Assembly: GCF_042466115.1 (NCBI RefSeq) | Contig: NZ_JAXHBQ010000001.1 | Span: forward strand, 2,108,001 to 2,172,000 | Length of the DNA: 64,000 bases | Direction of reading: 5' to 3' | DNA from: SW4 sp042466115 | GTDB taxonomy: Bacteria > Pseudomonadota > Alphaproteobacteria > Rhodobacterales > Rhodobacteraceae | Shown here: in pieces, positions 7,796 to 17,071 of the stretch | Numbering within the stretch: position 1 is the stretch's first letter | Layout: each line of letters starts with the position of its first letter | The notes under the pieces: model-generated | What the model was told of the DNA's origin: nothing | The model's database searches: none | Seen by the model: the letters and a program-made list of their open reading frames with translations, nothing else | Made by a program: the position numbers and the translations under genes

Positions 7796-9181
7796 ATGAC
7801 TCCGACTGAAATTGACGCCCTGCGCAATCAGGCAAGCGCGGCGCATCGCGCAAACAAGACTGCCGAGGCGCGCGCGCTTTACATGCAGTATCTTGCGCAT
7901 CGCCCTGATGACGGCGGCGTCTGGTCAAACGTTGGCGCACTCTTGCGGAGTCAGCAGCAACATACCCTGGCCCTGCGCGCCCAGGAACGTGCCTTTGCCT
8001 TGTCGCCTGACGCGCCGGGCTTGCGGAACAATCTGGCGAATATTCTGTCGGATCTTGGTCACTACGAACGTTCCATTGCGCTGCGCGAGGATATTCTTGT
8101 GCGGGCGCCGCAGGACAAGTCACAAAGGTCGATGATCGGGCGCTGTTTGCGTGGTTTGGGCCGATATAGTGACGCAATCGCGTATCTGAAGGCGGCGGAA
8201 ATCGACCATCCGGAAGACGGCGAAATCAAGCTGCAACGCGCCTTTGCCGAACTTGGCGAGGGGCGCTATGGCGAAGCATTTCGTACATATGATGCCCGCT
8301 GGCAGTCCGAGGAGATGTCGCCGCGCAAGATTGATCTGCCACAATGGGACGGTGGTGATCTGACCGGTAAGACAGTGCTGGTTCTACCCGAGCAGGGCTT
8401 TGGTGATGCGGTGCTTTTCACACGCTTTTTGCCTGCGTTGCGGGCGCAATGCGCGCGGGTTCTGTATCTGGCCGAACGCCCGCTTGCCCGCTTGTTTGAC
8501 GGCTTGGAGGGCGCTGATTGGGTCGGCATCGAGGTGCCGGCGAGCGAAAAAGTCGATTGTTGGATCAACCTGATGGATATGCCTTTGCTGGTGTTCGGGG
8601 CGGATAATAGCGGCGATATTCCCGCCCCGACCCGTTTGAATATCCCCGCGGATTCCGCAAATCGGGCCGCTGGCATCGCCGCGCCTCATAAGGGAAAGTT
8701 CAAGATCGGCGTGGTCTGGTCCGGCTCTGCCACCTACAAGGGCAATAGTTTCCGGTCATTCAGTCATCGCCAGTTTCATCCGCTGATCGACATTCCCGAT
8801 GTGCAGCTTCTTTCGCTTTATAAGGGGCCGTTTCTGGATGCCTTTGTCGCTGATGGCACCGGTATGTTGATCCAGGATACGGCAAGCACCGACCGCGACT
8901 TTGCCGATTGCGCCGCGACGATGCAGCAGATGGACCTGATCATCACATCAGATACGGCCACCGCCCATATTGCCGGATCGCTGGGCCTGCCGACCTGGGT
9001 TATTCTGCATTGGGATCCGTTTTGGGTGTTCCGGCACAGTGGCGACACCACACAATGGTATCCCAGCATGCAGCTTTATCGTCAGTCCGCAGCTTTGGAC
9101 TGGGATAGCGTTTTTGCCAATGTAGAGACTGATTTGCGCAAACGCGTGATCAATTGGAAGAAGGAACAAAAGCGTGGATGA
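7796..9181 (+). CDS. TPR-domain protein with C-terminal glycosyltransferase-like domain
   Basis: The 461-residue protein has N-terminal tetratricopeptide repeats (about residues 5-190, for example WSNVGALLRSQQQHTLALRA and LRNNLANILSDLGHYERSIA). A GT-B-type C-terminal domain follows, containing GVVWSGSATYKGN and the segment DLIITSDTATAHIAGSLG, as in GT9/GT41-like transferases. Such proteins often transfer sugars to protein or lipid acceptors. It is the second gene of the operon and overlaps the DUF6165 gene by 8 bases. Proximity to motB and the hook genes makes a flagellin or hook glycosyltransferase plausible, but this is inference. Confidence 0.8.
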   Translation: MTPTEIDALRNQASAAHRANKTAEARALYMQYLAHRPDDGGVWSNVGALLRSQQQHTLALRAQERAFALSPDAPGLRNNLANILSDLGHYERSIALREDILVRAPQDKSQRSMIGRCLRGLGRYSDAIAYLKAAEIDHPEDGEIKLQRAFAELGEGRYGEAFRTYDARWQSEEMSPRKIDLPQWDGGDLTGKTVLVLPEQGFGDAVLFTRFLPALRAQCARVLYLAERPLARLFDGLEGADWVGIEVPASEKVDCWINLMDMPLLVFGADNSGDIPAPTRLNIPADSANRAAGIAAPHKGKFKIGVVWSGSATYKGNSFRSFSHRQFHPLIDIPDVQLLSLYKGPFLDAFVADGTGMLIQDTASTDRDFADCAATMQQMDLIITSDTATAHIAGSLGLPTWVILHWDPFWVFRHSGDTTQWYPSMQLYRQSAALDWDSVFANVETDLRKRVINWKKEQKRG

Positions 9182-9581
9182 TATCCTTGTGCCCACCTCG
9201 CCGGGTGAATTGATCGACAAGTTGACGATCTTGCGCCTCAAGTCGGAAAAGATCACCGATGCGGCCAAACTTTCCAACGTGCACCACGAAAAGGACGTGC
9301 TGCAGGCCACCGCTGACCGTCACCTGCCTGCAAGCACCGAACTGACGGCGCTATGGGAGGAGCTTTATCAGATCAATGCTGCCCTTTGGGGCATCGAAGA
9401 TGATATTCGCACCTGTGAAGCGGCCAAGGATTTTGGCGATGATTTCATTCGCCTTGCCCGTGCCGTTTACGTCACCAACGACAAACGTGCGGATGTGAAA
9501 AAACGGATCAACTTGCAGCTGGGATCGGACCTGGTCGAGGAAAAGTCTTATGTGGACCATCAAGCCGGGGCAAAGTCATGA
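9174..9581 (+). CDS. DUF6165 family protein
   Basis: A small 135-residue protein that opens with VPTSPGELIDKLTILRLKSEKI, cut here to its core PTSPGELIDKLTILRLK, the signature I associate with DUF6165. It is mostly helical and charged, without membrane segments. No biochemical role is known to me. Members tend to sit beside TPR-glycosyltransferase or capsule-like genes, as here. It overlaps the preceding gene by 8 bases and the FkbM methyltransferase by 4, so it is translationally coupled to both. Confidence 0.75.
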   Translation: MDDILVPTSPGELIDKLTILRLKSEKITDAAKLSNVHHEKDVLQATADRHLPASTELTALWEELYQINAALWGIEDDIRTCEAAKDFGDDFIRLARAVYVTNDKRADVKKRINLQLGSDLVEEKSYVDHQAGAKS

Positions 9582-10342
9582 GTGAAAACCCAATCACAAC
9601 CGCCCGCGCCAAGCTGGTTGAGGCGCGCAAGACCCTTGTTAAGGCTCTGCAGGGCGAAAAGACCCGCCGCCGCGGCCCGATGGTGCGTCAATTGCACGAA
9701 ATCCAGCAAATGCTGTCGCCGCAATACGCCTATTCCTCGCAAGCTGGGCAGGATGTGGTGATTGACCGGATCATGGGGCAAAAGCGTGGCGGCACTTTCG
9801 TCGATATCGGTGGCTATGATGGCACGACCGGATCAAACACGTTTTTCCTCGAGGTCTGGCGCGGTTGGACGGGTGTAATGGTTGAGCCTGTCCCCGCGCA
9901 GCTGGAGAAAGCGCGCCTTGTGCGGCGATGCGAATGCCTTGGCGTTGCCGTTGCGGCGACCGAAGGCGAGGCCGATTTCATCGAAATCGCCGAAGGTTTC
10001 ACCCAGATGAGCGGCCTTGCAGATAGCTACGATCCCGCGCTGCTGAACCAGGTGCGGGCCGACAAGCGCCACAAGGAAAACACCATCAAACTTGAAACCC
10101 GAACCCTTAGCCGGATCTTGCAGGATTCGGGTCTAATTCACCCCGATTTCGTGTCTCTGGACATCGAAGGTGGCGAAATCCCGGTCCTTGAATCCTTCCC
10201 GTTCAAGGAACACAATGTCGGGGCTTGGGCGATCGAAAACAACACCGGCTCGCACGAAATCGCCAAGATCATGCGCGCTTCGGGATACGAACTGGCCGAG
10301 TTTTGCGGCCCCGACGAAATTTACGCCAAGCCGGATAAATAG
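9578..10342 (+). CDS. FkbM family methyltransferase
   Basis: A 254-residue SAM-dependent methyltransferase of the FkbM type. The SAM-binding segment GGTFVDIGGYDGTTGSNT lies at about residues 71-88, the second acidic motif VMVEPVPAQ follows, and the family segment FVSLDIEGGEIPVLESFP is near residue 190. FkbM enzymes typically O-methylate sugars or polyketides. As the last gene of the operon it probably methylates the glycan made with the TPR-glycosyltransferase. It ends 80 bases before motB, with a CtrA-like box between them. Confidence 0.88.
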   Translation: MSENPITTARAKLVEARKTLVKALQGEKTRRRGPMVRQLHEIQQMLSPQYAYSSQAGQDVVIDRIMGQKRGGTFVDIGGYDGTTGSNTFFLEVWRGWTGVMVEPVPAQLEKARLVRRCECLGVAVAATEGEADFIEIAEGFTQMSGLADSYDPALLNQVRADKRHKENTIKLETRTLSRILQDSGLIHPDFVSLDIEGGEIPVLESFPFKEHNVGAWAIENNTGSHEIAKIMRASGYELAEFCGPDEIYAKPDK

Positions 10343-10357
10343 ACCGCATTTGAATTG

Positions 10358-10372
10358 TTAAGACCACCTTTA
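10358..10372 (+). promoter_or_regulatory. CtrA-like box before motB
   Basis: TTAA at 10358-10361 and TTTA at 10369-10372 are separated by seven bases. This is one mismatch from the TTAA-N7-TTAA consensus of the response regulator CtrA. It lies about 50 bases before motB, and similar pairs precede other flagellar genes in the window. Confidence 0.45.
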
Positions 10373-10421
10373 CACCCGCCCTGTTAGCCAAGGGATGGGT
10401 GAAATAAATGTGGTGGACGTG

Positions 10422-11253
10422 ATGGGTGCGAAATCCAATGCGCCAATAATCATCAAGCGTAAGAAAGTTGTCGGCGGTGATGGTCATCACGGCGGCGCCT
10501 GGAAAGTTGCCTATGCGGACTTTGTGACCGCGATGATGGCTTTCTTTATGCTGATGTGGCTTTTGAATGCGACGACGGAACAGCAACGCAAGGGCATTGC
10601 TGACTACTTCTCGCCGACCTTGCCGATCAACCGGATTTCCGGCGGGGGCGAGGGGATGTTTGGCGGAACAAATATCTTTACCGATCAGAACTCTGGTGCA
10701 GGATGGCACCGGGTCCGCGATGGTCATTCCCGGTGAAATGCTCTCTGATGGCGAAGCCGAAGCCGCTGAACAGGAAGCGGCACAAGTCGCCGCCCTGCGT
10801 GAAATCGAAGAACTGCTGGTCGGACGTGGCGGCGAAAGCCTGATTTCGGATCAGGCACTGCGACACGTGATTACACGCCTGACCGACGAAGGTCTTGTCA
10901 TCGAGATATTTGCACTGGAAGACGCGCCGTTGTTCGAGGCTGGAACGTCTGCGCCAACGCCGATCACAACCGAATTGATGCAGGTATTTGCGCGGGTGTT
11001 CTCGCTTGTGGAAAACAGCATTGCGGTCGAAGGGCACTTGCAGGCCCGCCCGATCGTTCTGGTCGACAATCCTGTCTGGGACCTGTCCATGGCTCGCGCG
11101 GCAGGTATTCGCGCGCTCCTTCAATCAGGTGGGCTTGATGCGGATCGTTTTACACGGGTCACGGGCCATGGTGACAGATCGCCGGTCGTGTCCGATCCGT
11201 TTGCGCTGCGCAACAACCGGATCGAAATCATCCTGCTGCGCGCCCAGACCTGA
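10422..11253 (+). pseudogene. motB: motB, flagellar stator protein, interrupted by a frameshift
   Basis: MotB anchors the stator to peptidoglycan and forms the proton channel with MotA. The first frame from 10422 gives IIKRKKVVGGDGHHGGAW, then the transmembrane segment FVTAMMAFFMLMWLL, and reaches GGTNIFTDQ near 10690, after which it runs to a stop at 10736. Family similarity resumes in the +1 frame at TLVQDGTGSAM and continues through the OmpA-like domain (RVTGHGDRSPV, NNRIEIILL) to 11253. Removing one base near 10688-10692 would restore one 276-residue protein. It may be a real mutation or a sequencing error. An alternative start is at 10395. Confidence 0.85.
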
Positions 11254-11274
11254 ATATCGTTCGCATTTTAGACG

Positions 11275-11289
11275 TTAGGTCGCTGTTAA
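11275..11289 (+). promoter_or_regulatory. CtrA-like box before flgE
   Basis: TTAG at 11275-11278 and TTAA at 11286-11289 are separated by exactly seven bases, a close match to the CtrA consensus. It sits 64 bases before the flgE start, a normal promoter distance. It probably drives flgE-flgK-flgL-flgI. Confidence 0.55.
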
Positions 11290-11352
11290 GTGCCCGTGTC
11301 TTAAGCCTGTCGGGATACCTCCGTCAGCCCTTGATGCAGAAAGGCCAAGCAC

Positions 11353-12660
11353 ATGACGATTTCTTCTTCTTTGAATGCCAGTGTGGCAGGACTCGCCGCG
11401 AACGCGAGCAAGCTCGCGACGATTTCCGACAATATCGCGAATTCCTCGACATATGGCTACAAGCGTGCCGTCGCCGATTTCCATTCCATGGTGATCGAAA
11501 GCGGGACAGGCACCTATTCGGCCGGTGGTGTGCGCGTGACAACGCAGCGCCTGATCGACGAACGCGGCCCGCTTGTATCGACGTCCAACGCGACCGATCT
11601 GGCGGTGCGTGGGCGCGGGATGCTTCCAGTGACCAACGGGTCGGCCATTGGTGTCGATAACGGCGAATACCCGATGAAGTTGGCGACAACAGGCTCGTTC
11701 CGCCCCGATTCCGAAGGGTATCTTACCTCGGCCAGTGGTCTTGTGCTGATGGGCTGGCCGGCGGATTCCGATGGCACCGTTCCGACCTACCCGCGCGACA
11801 CTGTGGGTGCGCTTGAGCCGATCCGCATCAATACCAACCAGTTTTCGGGCAATGCAACAACCGAAATGAAACTGGCGGTGAACCTTCCCGCGACCGAAAC
11901 GGAAGATGGCGCCGCTGCGGTCAACCAAAACCTGTCGGTCGAGTATTTTGATAACCTTGGCAAATCCGAAAGCCTGTCGATCGAGTTTGTCCCAAGTGTG
12001 CCCTTGCCCGGCGATCCGGCGACAAATGAATGGACAATGATCCTGACCGACAGCGCAAGCGGCGGTGCGGTTGTCGGGGAATACACACTGCTTTTTGATG
12101 ATGATCGCACAACCGGCGGGCGGCTGTTGTCAGTGACCGATGTCAGCGGTGGTCCTTATGACCCCGTTTCGGGTTCGGTCGAGGTGAATGTCGCAGGCGG
12201 CCCTGTGAATATCGAAATCGGCACGCTTGGTGATCCCGGCGGGCTGACGCAACTGTCGGATGCCTTTGCACCCGTGACGATTTCCAAGAATGGGTCTCCA
12301 GTCGGGAACATGACTGCCGTCGAAGTTGATCCGAACGGTTTCGTGCATGCCTATTTCGACAACGGGATGTCGCGCACGATTTATCAGGTGCCCCTCGTCG
12401 ATGTCCCGAACCCGAACGGCATGATGACGCAAGACCATCAAAGCTACACCGTAACCCCTGAAAGTGGCCCGTTCTTCTTGTGGGACGCGGGCGATGGACC
12501 AACCGGTGATGTCGTCAGCTTCGCGCGCGAGGAATCGGCAACGGATGTGGCTGGTGAACTGACCCAACTGATCCAGACGCAGCGCGCGTATTCGTCGAAC
12601 GCCAAGGTCATCCAGACCGTCGACGAAATGCTGCAGGAAACCACCAATATCAAACGGTAA
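11353..12660 (+). CDS. flgE: Flagellar hook protein FlgE
   Basis: FlgE polymerises into the hook that joins the rod to the filament. The 435-residue protein has the conserved N-terminal rod/hook helix (LATISDNIANSSTYGYKRA, residues 21-39), a DLAVRGRGML segment and the C-terminal helix with QTQRAYSSNAKVIQTVDEML. It lacks a signal peptide because it leaves through the flagellar export apparatus. A CtrA-like box lies 64 bases upstream. flgK follows after 23 bases, so hook and junction genes are co-transcribed. Confidence 0.95.
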   Translation: MTISSSLNASVAGLAANASKLATISDNIANSSTYGYKRAVADFHSMVIESGTGTYSAGGVRVTTQRLIDERGPLVSTSNATDLAVRGRGMLPVTNGSAIGVDNGEYPMKLATTGSFRPDSEGYLTSASGLVLMGWPADSDGTVPTYPRDTVGALEPIRINTNQFSGNATTEMKLAVNLPATETEDGAAAVNQNLSVEYFDNLGKSESLSIEFVPSVPLPGDPATNEWTMILTDSASGGAVVGEYTLLFDDDRTTGGRLLSVTDVSGGPYDPVSGSVEVNVAGGPVNIEIGTLGDPGGLTQLSDAFAPVTISKNGSPVGNMTAVEVDPNGFVHAYFDNGMSRTIYQVPLVDVPNPNGMMTQDHQSYTVTPESGPFFLWDAGDGPTGDVVSFAREESATDVAGELTQLIQTQRAYSSNAKVIQTVDEMLQETTNIKR

Positions 12661-12683
12661 CGCAACCCTGAAAGGCGCGTGAC

Positions 12684-14132
12684 ATGAGCATCTCGCATTC
12701 ACTTTCCAACGCACTCAGCGGCCTCACCGCCGCCTCTCGCATGGCCGAGGTTGTGTCATCCAACCTCGCCAACGCGTTGACTGATGGGTATGGCCGGCGC
12801 AGCCTGAACCTGTCTGCGGCGACGATCGGCGGGCGTGGTGCGGGCGTGAATATAGATGGCGTCACGCGCATGGTTGATCGCGGGATACTGGCTGACCGGC
12901 GGCTTGCCGATGCTAGCCTTTCCAGCCACATGCAAACATCAGCATTCATGTCACGCCTGGAGGATCTGATTGGCACCGCAGGCGCTTCTGATTCACTCGC
13001 CAACCGGGTGACCGCGGCCGAGCAGGCGTTGATCGACGCCTCTGCGTCACCATCGTCCGATTCTCATCTGCAATCTGTTGTCGACCGGTTTAATCAGCTT
13101 GCCGGGTCGTTGAATGCGGCGTCCGATGGCATTCAAGGCTTGCGGCAAGACGCCGACAAAGCGATTTCGCAACAGGTTGAAACGCTGAACGCATCGCTGC
13201 GCCAGGTTGCGCAGCTGAACGCCGACATCACGATGTCTTATAACACGGGCAACGACCCGTCGGCGCTGATGGACCAACGCCAGCAGGTTGTCGACAAAAT
13301 CGCCGAGATCGTGCCGATCCGCGAGGTCGACCGTCAAGGCGGGCAAGTTGCCCTGATGACAACCAGCGGCGAAGCCCTGATCGACGGCCCGCCAAAACAG
13401 TTCGGGTTCGCGGCAACCAATTTCGTTACTGCTGAAATGACGTTCGATTCCGGCGGGCTTTCGGGACTCACGCTTGATGGCGCGCCCTTTGCGCCAGCGG
13501 ACGGTGTCGGCAGGCTTGCGGGTGGATCACTTGGCGCGGCCTTTGCGATGCGCGACCAGACGCTGACCGATGCGCAAGCCGGCCTTGATGCACTGGCACG
13601 CGACCTTGTTGAACGGTTTCAGGATCCCGCCGTTGACCCAACACTGGCCCCCGGTGACGCAGGATTGTTGACCGATAATGGTGCCGCGTTTGATGCGGTG
13701 AATACCATCGGTCTTGCCGGGCGCATTCAGGTCAATATTGCGGTCGATCCCGCACAGGGCGGTGCGCTGTCGAAAATTCGTGATGGTGTCGGCGCGCTTG
13801 CCGCGGGCCCTGTCGGCAATAGCCAACAAATAACAGCCTGGAGCGATGCGCTGGCCGAAATGCGCAACAGCTCGCTTGGTGGCCAAACGGCTTCGGCTTC
13901 GGGTCATGCTGCGAACCTGATGTCGCATATCGGTAACGCCCGTCTGGCTGCCGAAAGCGAACTAAGCTTTGCAACAGGTCGCTGGGACACATTGCGCCAA
14001 GCCGAACTTAGCAACGGGGTCGATTCCGATCATGAATTGCAAATGCTGATGCAGATCGAGCAAGCCTACGCCGCCAATGCAAAGCTTGTGCAAACGGTTG
14101 AATCGATGATCCAGACATTGATGGAGTTGTGA
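12684..14132 (+). CDS. flgK: Hook-filament junction protein FlgK
   Basis: FlgK (HAP1) is the first junction protein between hook and filament. The 482-residue sequence has the N-terminal motif SNLANALTDGYGRRSLNLS, a helical segment rich in Gln and Asn around residues 130-200 (DPSALMDQRQQVVDKIAEI), and the C-terminal helix EQAYAANAKLVQTVESMIQT, shared with rod and hook proteins. It is a normal family member. It is followed by flgL after a single base. Confidence 0.95.
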   Translation: MSISHSLSNALSGLTAASRMAEVVSSNLANALTDGYGRRSLNLSAATIGGRGAGVNIDGVTRMVDRGILADRRLADASLSSHMQTSAFMSRLEDLIGTAGASDSLANRVTAAEQALIDASASPSSDSHLQSVVDRFNQLAGSLNAASDGIQGLRQDADKAISQQVETLNASLRQVAQLNADITMSYNTGNDPSALMDQRQQVVDKIAEIVPIREVDRQGGQVALMTTSGEALIDGPPKQFGFAATNFVTAEMTFDSGGLSGLTLDGAPFAPADGVGRLAGGSLGAAFAMRDQTLTDAQAGLDALARDLVERFQDPAVDPTLAPGDAGLLTDNGAAFDAVNTIGLAGRIQVNIAVDPAQGGALSKIRDGVGALAAGPVGNSQQITAWSDALAEMRNSSLGGQTASASGHAANLMSHIGNARLAAESELSFATGRWDTLRQAELSNGVDSDHELQMLMQIEQAYAANAKLVQTVESMIQTLMEL

Positions 14133-14133
14133 C

Positions 14134-15144
14134 ATGTCATTTAATTCGGTTGGCGATCAATCGCAGCATTTTCTGTCATTGCGCAATAACATGGCGCTCA
14201 AGACCCGCCTTGGAACGCTTGTCCAGGAACTTTCCACCGGGCAGTCGTCTGATCTGGTAAAGCATCTGGGGGCAGATCAAACACGGCTGTCCGATGTTGA
14301 CCGGCAGCTTTCCCTGTTGTCGGGATACGGGCGGGTCACAACCCAGACCGCGCAGTCTCTGTCGTTTATGCAAACCTCGATCGCCCAGATCGAGGACACG
14401 CGCGCACAACTTGCCAGTCAGATGCTAACCGTCACCGCAGATGGTGCGGTGAACCAAAATGCCGCAGCTGCAAGTGCCGCACGCGACGCGATGGGCGCGA
14501 TTGTTTCAACATTGAACGGGCGTTTTTCTGATCAATCACTCTTTGCCGGCGCAGCGGTCGACAGTGTGGCCCTTGCATCGGCCAACTCGATCATGGCTGA
14601 ACTTGCGATCGCCACAGCCGGTGCCACGACATCTGCCGATGTCATAACGGCAATTGATACGTGGTTCGATGCGCCCTCGGGCGGCTTTGAAACGCTTGGC
14701 TATCTGGGTGATACCGGCCCTGCGCAAACACGCCGCATAGATCAGGCCACGACGGTTGCGCTTGATGCCAAGGCCGATGATCCCGCGTTCCGCGACATGT
14801 TCAAAGCGGTCGCTTTGGCCGCCATCGTTGCCGAAGGCGCATTGCCGGGTGACGTCACGGCGCAAACCGAACTTTTGCAAGAAAGCGGCCTGCGCCTCAT
14901 GGCCAGCGCAACAAGCCTGACCGGACTTCAGGCGCGCCTTGGCGGCATCGAAGGGCGTGTGCAAGACGCCACGACCCGGCACGCCGCGCGCGAAACCGCG
15001 CTGGGCCTGATCCGAAATGACATGACCTCGGCCGACCCGTTTGAAACGGCGGCCCAGCTGGAAGAAGTCCAGTTGCAACTTGAAACCCACTATACCGTGA
15101 CAGCACGCCTGTCGCGGTTGTCACTCGCGGAGTATCTACGTTGA
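14134..15144 (+). CDS. flgL: Hook-filament junction protein FlgL
   Basis: FlgL (HAP3) links FlgK to the flagellin filament. The 336-residue sequence has flagellin-like coiled-coil ends: the N-terminus reads FLSLRNNMALKTRLGTLVQE and the C-terminus contains QLETHYTVTARLSRLSLAEY. It is somewhat divergent from enterobacterial FlgL, as is usual in this group. It follows flgK immediately and overlaps the flgI start by 4 bases, so it is the third gene of the flgEKLI operon. Confidence 0.88.
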   Translation: MSFNSVGDQSQHFLSLRNNMALKTRLGTLVQELSTGQSSDLVKHLGADQTRLSDVDRQLSLLSGYGRVTTQTAQSLSFMQTSIAQIEDTRAQLASQMLTVTADGAVNQNAAAASAARDAMGAIVSTLNGRFSDQSLFAGAAVDSVALASANSIMAELAIATAGATTSADVITAIDTWFDAPSGGFETLGYLGDTGPAQTRRIDQATTVALDAKADDPAFRDMFKAVALAAIVAEGALPGDVTAQTELLQESGLRLMASATSLTGLQARLGGIEGRVQDATTRHAARETALGLIRNDMTSADPFETAAQLEEVQLQLETHYTVTARLSRLSLAEYLR

Positions 15145-16247
15145 ACAAGACCCTCGCTTTCCTGACCCTCGCCCTTTCGCTTTTTGTCGGGGTTGCAAAC
15201 GCATCACCCATCCGGATCAAGGATCTTGTCGAATTTGACGGTGTGCGGTCAAACGATCTTGTCGGTTATGGGCTTGTTGTGGGGCTGAACGGCACGGGTG
15301 ACGGGTTGCGCAATTCGCCCTTTACTGAAGAAATCATGACCAACATCCTTGAGCGACTTGGCGTTAACGTTACCGGCGAACAGTTTCGCCCCAAGAATGT
15401 GGCAGCCGTTCTTGTCACCGCAAGCCTGCCACCGTTTTCACGGGCTGGTTCGCCTATCGACATTACGGTTTCGGCCATCGGGGATGCCAGCAGCCTGCTG
15501 GGCGGAACACTTGTGATGACGCCACTGAACGCAGCGGACGGCGAAATTTATGCCGTGGCCCAGGGAACGATCATCGCCGGTGGCGCAACGGCGCAAGGGG
15601 ATGGCGCAACCGTGACCCAAGGCGTGCCGACAGCGGGGGTAATCCCGTCTGGCGCGACCGTCGAGCGTGAAGTGGCGTTTGACTTTGGCGGGCTCAGTTC
15701 GATCCGGCTTGCGCTGCGCACACCCGATTTCACGACCGCCGGGCGTATCGAGGTCGCGATCAACCGTGATTTTGGCCGCGGCGTTGCCGTGATGCTGGAT
15801 GCGGGCACCGTGCAGTTGGATATTGCCGCCACGCGCATGGCGTCGCCGGCACATGCCCTTGGCCGGATCGAGAACATCCTTGTCGAACCCGAACGCCGCG
15901 CGCGCGTTGTTGTTGATCAACGCTCTGGCACGATTGTCATGGGCGAGGATGTGCGCATCAGCCGCGTTGCTGTCAGTCAGGGGAACCTGACGCTGCGCAT
16001 TCAGGAAGCGCCACTGGTCGCGCAACCCAACCCCTTTGCGCCGGGCGAAACTGTCGTTGTGCCCCGCACCAATGCGGCAATCCAGGAGGAACCGGGGATC
16101 GGTCTGGCCGAAGTGCGCGAAGGCACGTCCCTGTCCGAAGTGGTTGCGGGCTTGAACGCGTTGGGTGTGTCTCCGCGTGACATGATCGACATTCTGAAAA
16201 GCATCAAGGCCGCCGGCGCGCTTCACGCCGAGTTTGTGGTCAGGTAA
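15141..16247 (+). CDS. flgI: Flagellar P-ring protein FlgI
   Basis: FlgI builds the P ring around the rod in the peptidoglycan layer. The 368-residue precursor begins with a Sec signal peptide (MNKTLAFLTLALSLFVGVAN) and has the family segment RIKDLVEFDGVRSNDLVGYG, then GLNGTGDG. The start codon is TTG at 15141, within the flgL stop region, suggesting translational coupling and modest expression. The family C-terminus (VSPRDMIDILKSIKAAGALH) is intact. Confidence 0.96.
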   Translation: MNKTLAFLTLALSLFVGVANASPIRIKDLVEFDGVRSNDLVGYGLVVGLNGTGDGLRNSPFTEEIMTNILERLGVNVTGEQFRPKNVAAVLVTASLPPFSRAGSPIDITVSAIGDASSLLGGTLVMTPLNAADGEIYAVAQGTIIAGGATAQGDGATVTQGVPTAGVIPSGATVEREVAFDFGGLSSIRLALRTPDFTTAGRIEVAINRDFGRGVAVMLDAGTVQLDIAATRMASPAHALGRIENILVEPERRARVVVDQRSGTIVMGEDVRISRVAVSQGNLTLRIQEAPLVAQPNPFAPGETVVVPRTNAAIQEEPGIGLAEVREGTSLSEVVAGLNALGVSPRDMIDILKSIKAAGALHAEFVVR

Positions 16248-16295
16248 AGTAGCGGGAGTGATGGCCGCAGGGCGCGCCTGTCAAACAAAACGCCC

Positions 16296-16310
16296 TTGGC
16301 CAGCGGCCAA
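16296..16310. terminator. Possible hairpin between convergent flgI and fliP
   Basis: TTGGCC (16296-16301) and GGCCAA (16305-16310) form a tight stem with a 3-base loop in the 77-base gap between the two stop codons. No clear T run follows on either strand, so it is only a weak candidate for a bidirectional terminator. Confidence 0.3.
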
Positions 16311-16324
16311 AGGCACATTCACTT

Positions 16325-17071
16325 TCAGTAATAGCTACGCACCAGACTTCCGGCAATAAGCGCCCAGCCATCAGCAACGACAAAAAACGCAAGCTTGAAT
16401 GGCAGCGATACGATCGCCGGGGGCACCATCATCATCCCCATCGACATCAGCACGGCTGCGACGACAAGGTCGATGATCAGGAACGGCAGAAAGATCAGAA
16501 ACCCGACCTGGAACGCGCGCTCGACCTCGCTGAGGAGAAATGAAGGAACCAGGACCGAAAGCGGGGCGTCGGGCGTCAGTTCGGTTGACGCAAGGTCCGG
16601 GCGCAACTCGGCCAGCGCGACAAATGTGTCGGGCGCGATACGGCCAGCCATAAAGAACCGGAACGGCTCCATCGTTTCGACAAAGGCTTCCTCTACCCCG
16701 ATGGTTTCTTCAAGGAGTGGCGCGATACCCGCCGACCAGGCCGCGACAAACACAGGTTCCATCACGAAGTAGGTCAAGAATAGCGCAAGGCTGACGATCA
16801 GCATGTTGGGCGGCGCCTGCTGCAAGCCAATTGCCTGCCGCAGGATCGACAGGACCGTTACAATAAACGGAAAGCAAGTCACCATGATGGCAAGGCCGGG
16901 TACGATGCTGAGGATCGTGATCAACGCGATCAGCTGAACAGACCGCGCCGTAAGGGACCCGTCACCGCCAAGCGAAATCGCCACCTCTTGCGCGTGTGCC
17001 GGTGCCGCAACGAATATCAAAACCATGATGACGATTGCGGCTATGGCGGACCCTTGGGGCGGCGCGCGCAT
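16325..17071 (-). CDS. fliP: Flagellar export gate protein FliP
   Basis: FliP forms the core of the flagellar type III export gate with FliQ and FliR. The 248-residue protein has a cleavable-type N-terminal signal (ending PAHAQ near residue 28), the conserved ILSIVPGLAIMVTCFPFIVT region, and C-terminal membrane helices with LMSMGMMMVPPAIVSLPFK. It overlaps fliN by one base. The gene is fourth in the leftward fliF-fliH-fliN-fliP operon. FliO, often encoded beside FliP, is not seen. Confidence 0.96.
   Translation of the reverse strand: MRAPPQGSAIAAIVIMVLIFVAAPAHAQEVAISLGGDGSLTARSVQLIALITILSIVPGLAIMVTCFPFIVTVLSILRQAIGLQQAPPNMLIVSLALFLTYFVMEPVFVAAWSAGIAPLLEETIGVEEAFVETMEPFRFFMAGRIAPDTFVALAELRPDLASTELTPDAPLSVLVPSFLLSEVERAFQVGFLIFLPFLIIDLVVAAVLMSMGMMMVPPAIVSLPFKLAFFVVADGWALIAGSLVRSYY

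Noticed and set aside
10567..10736. Two separate small genes at motB
   Set aside because: The two frames together give one contiguous MotB with membrane and OmpA-like parts, so a frameshift is the simpler reading.
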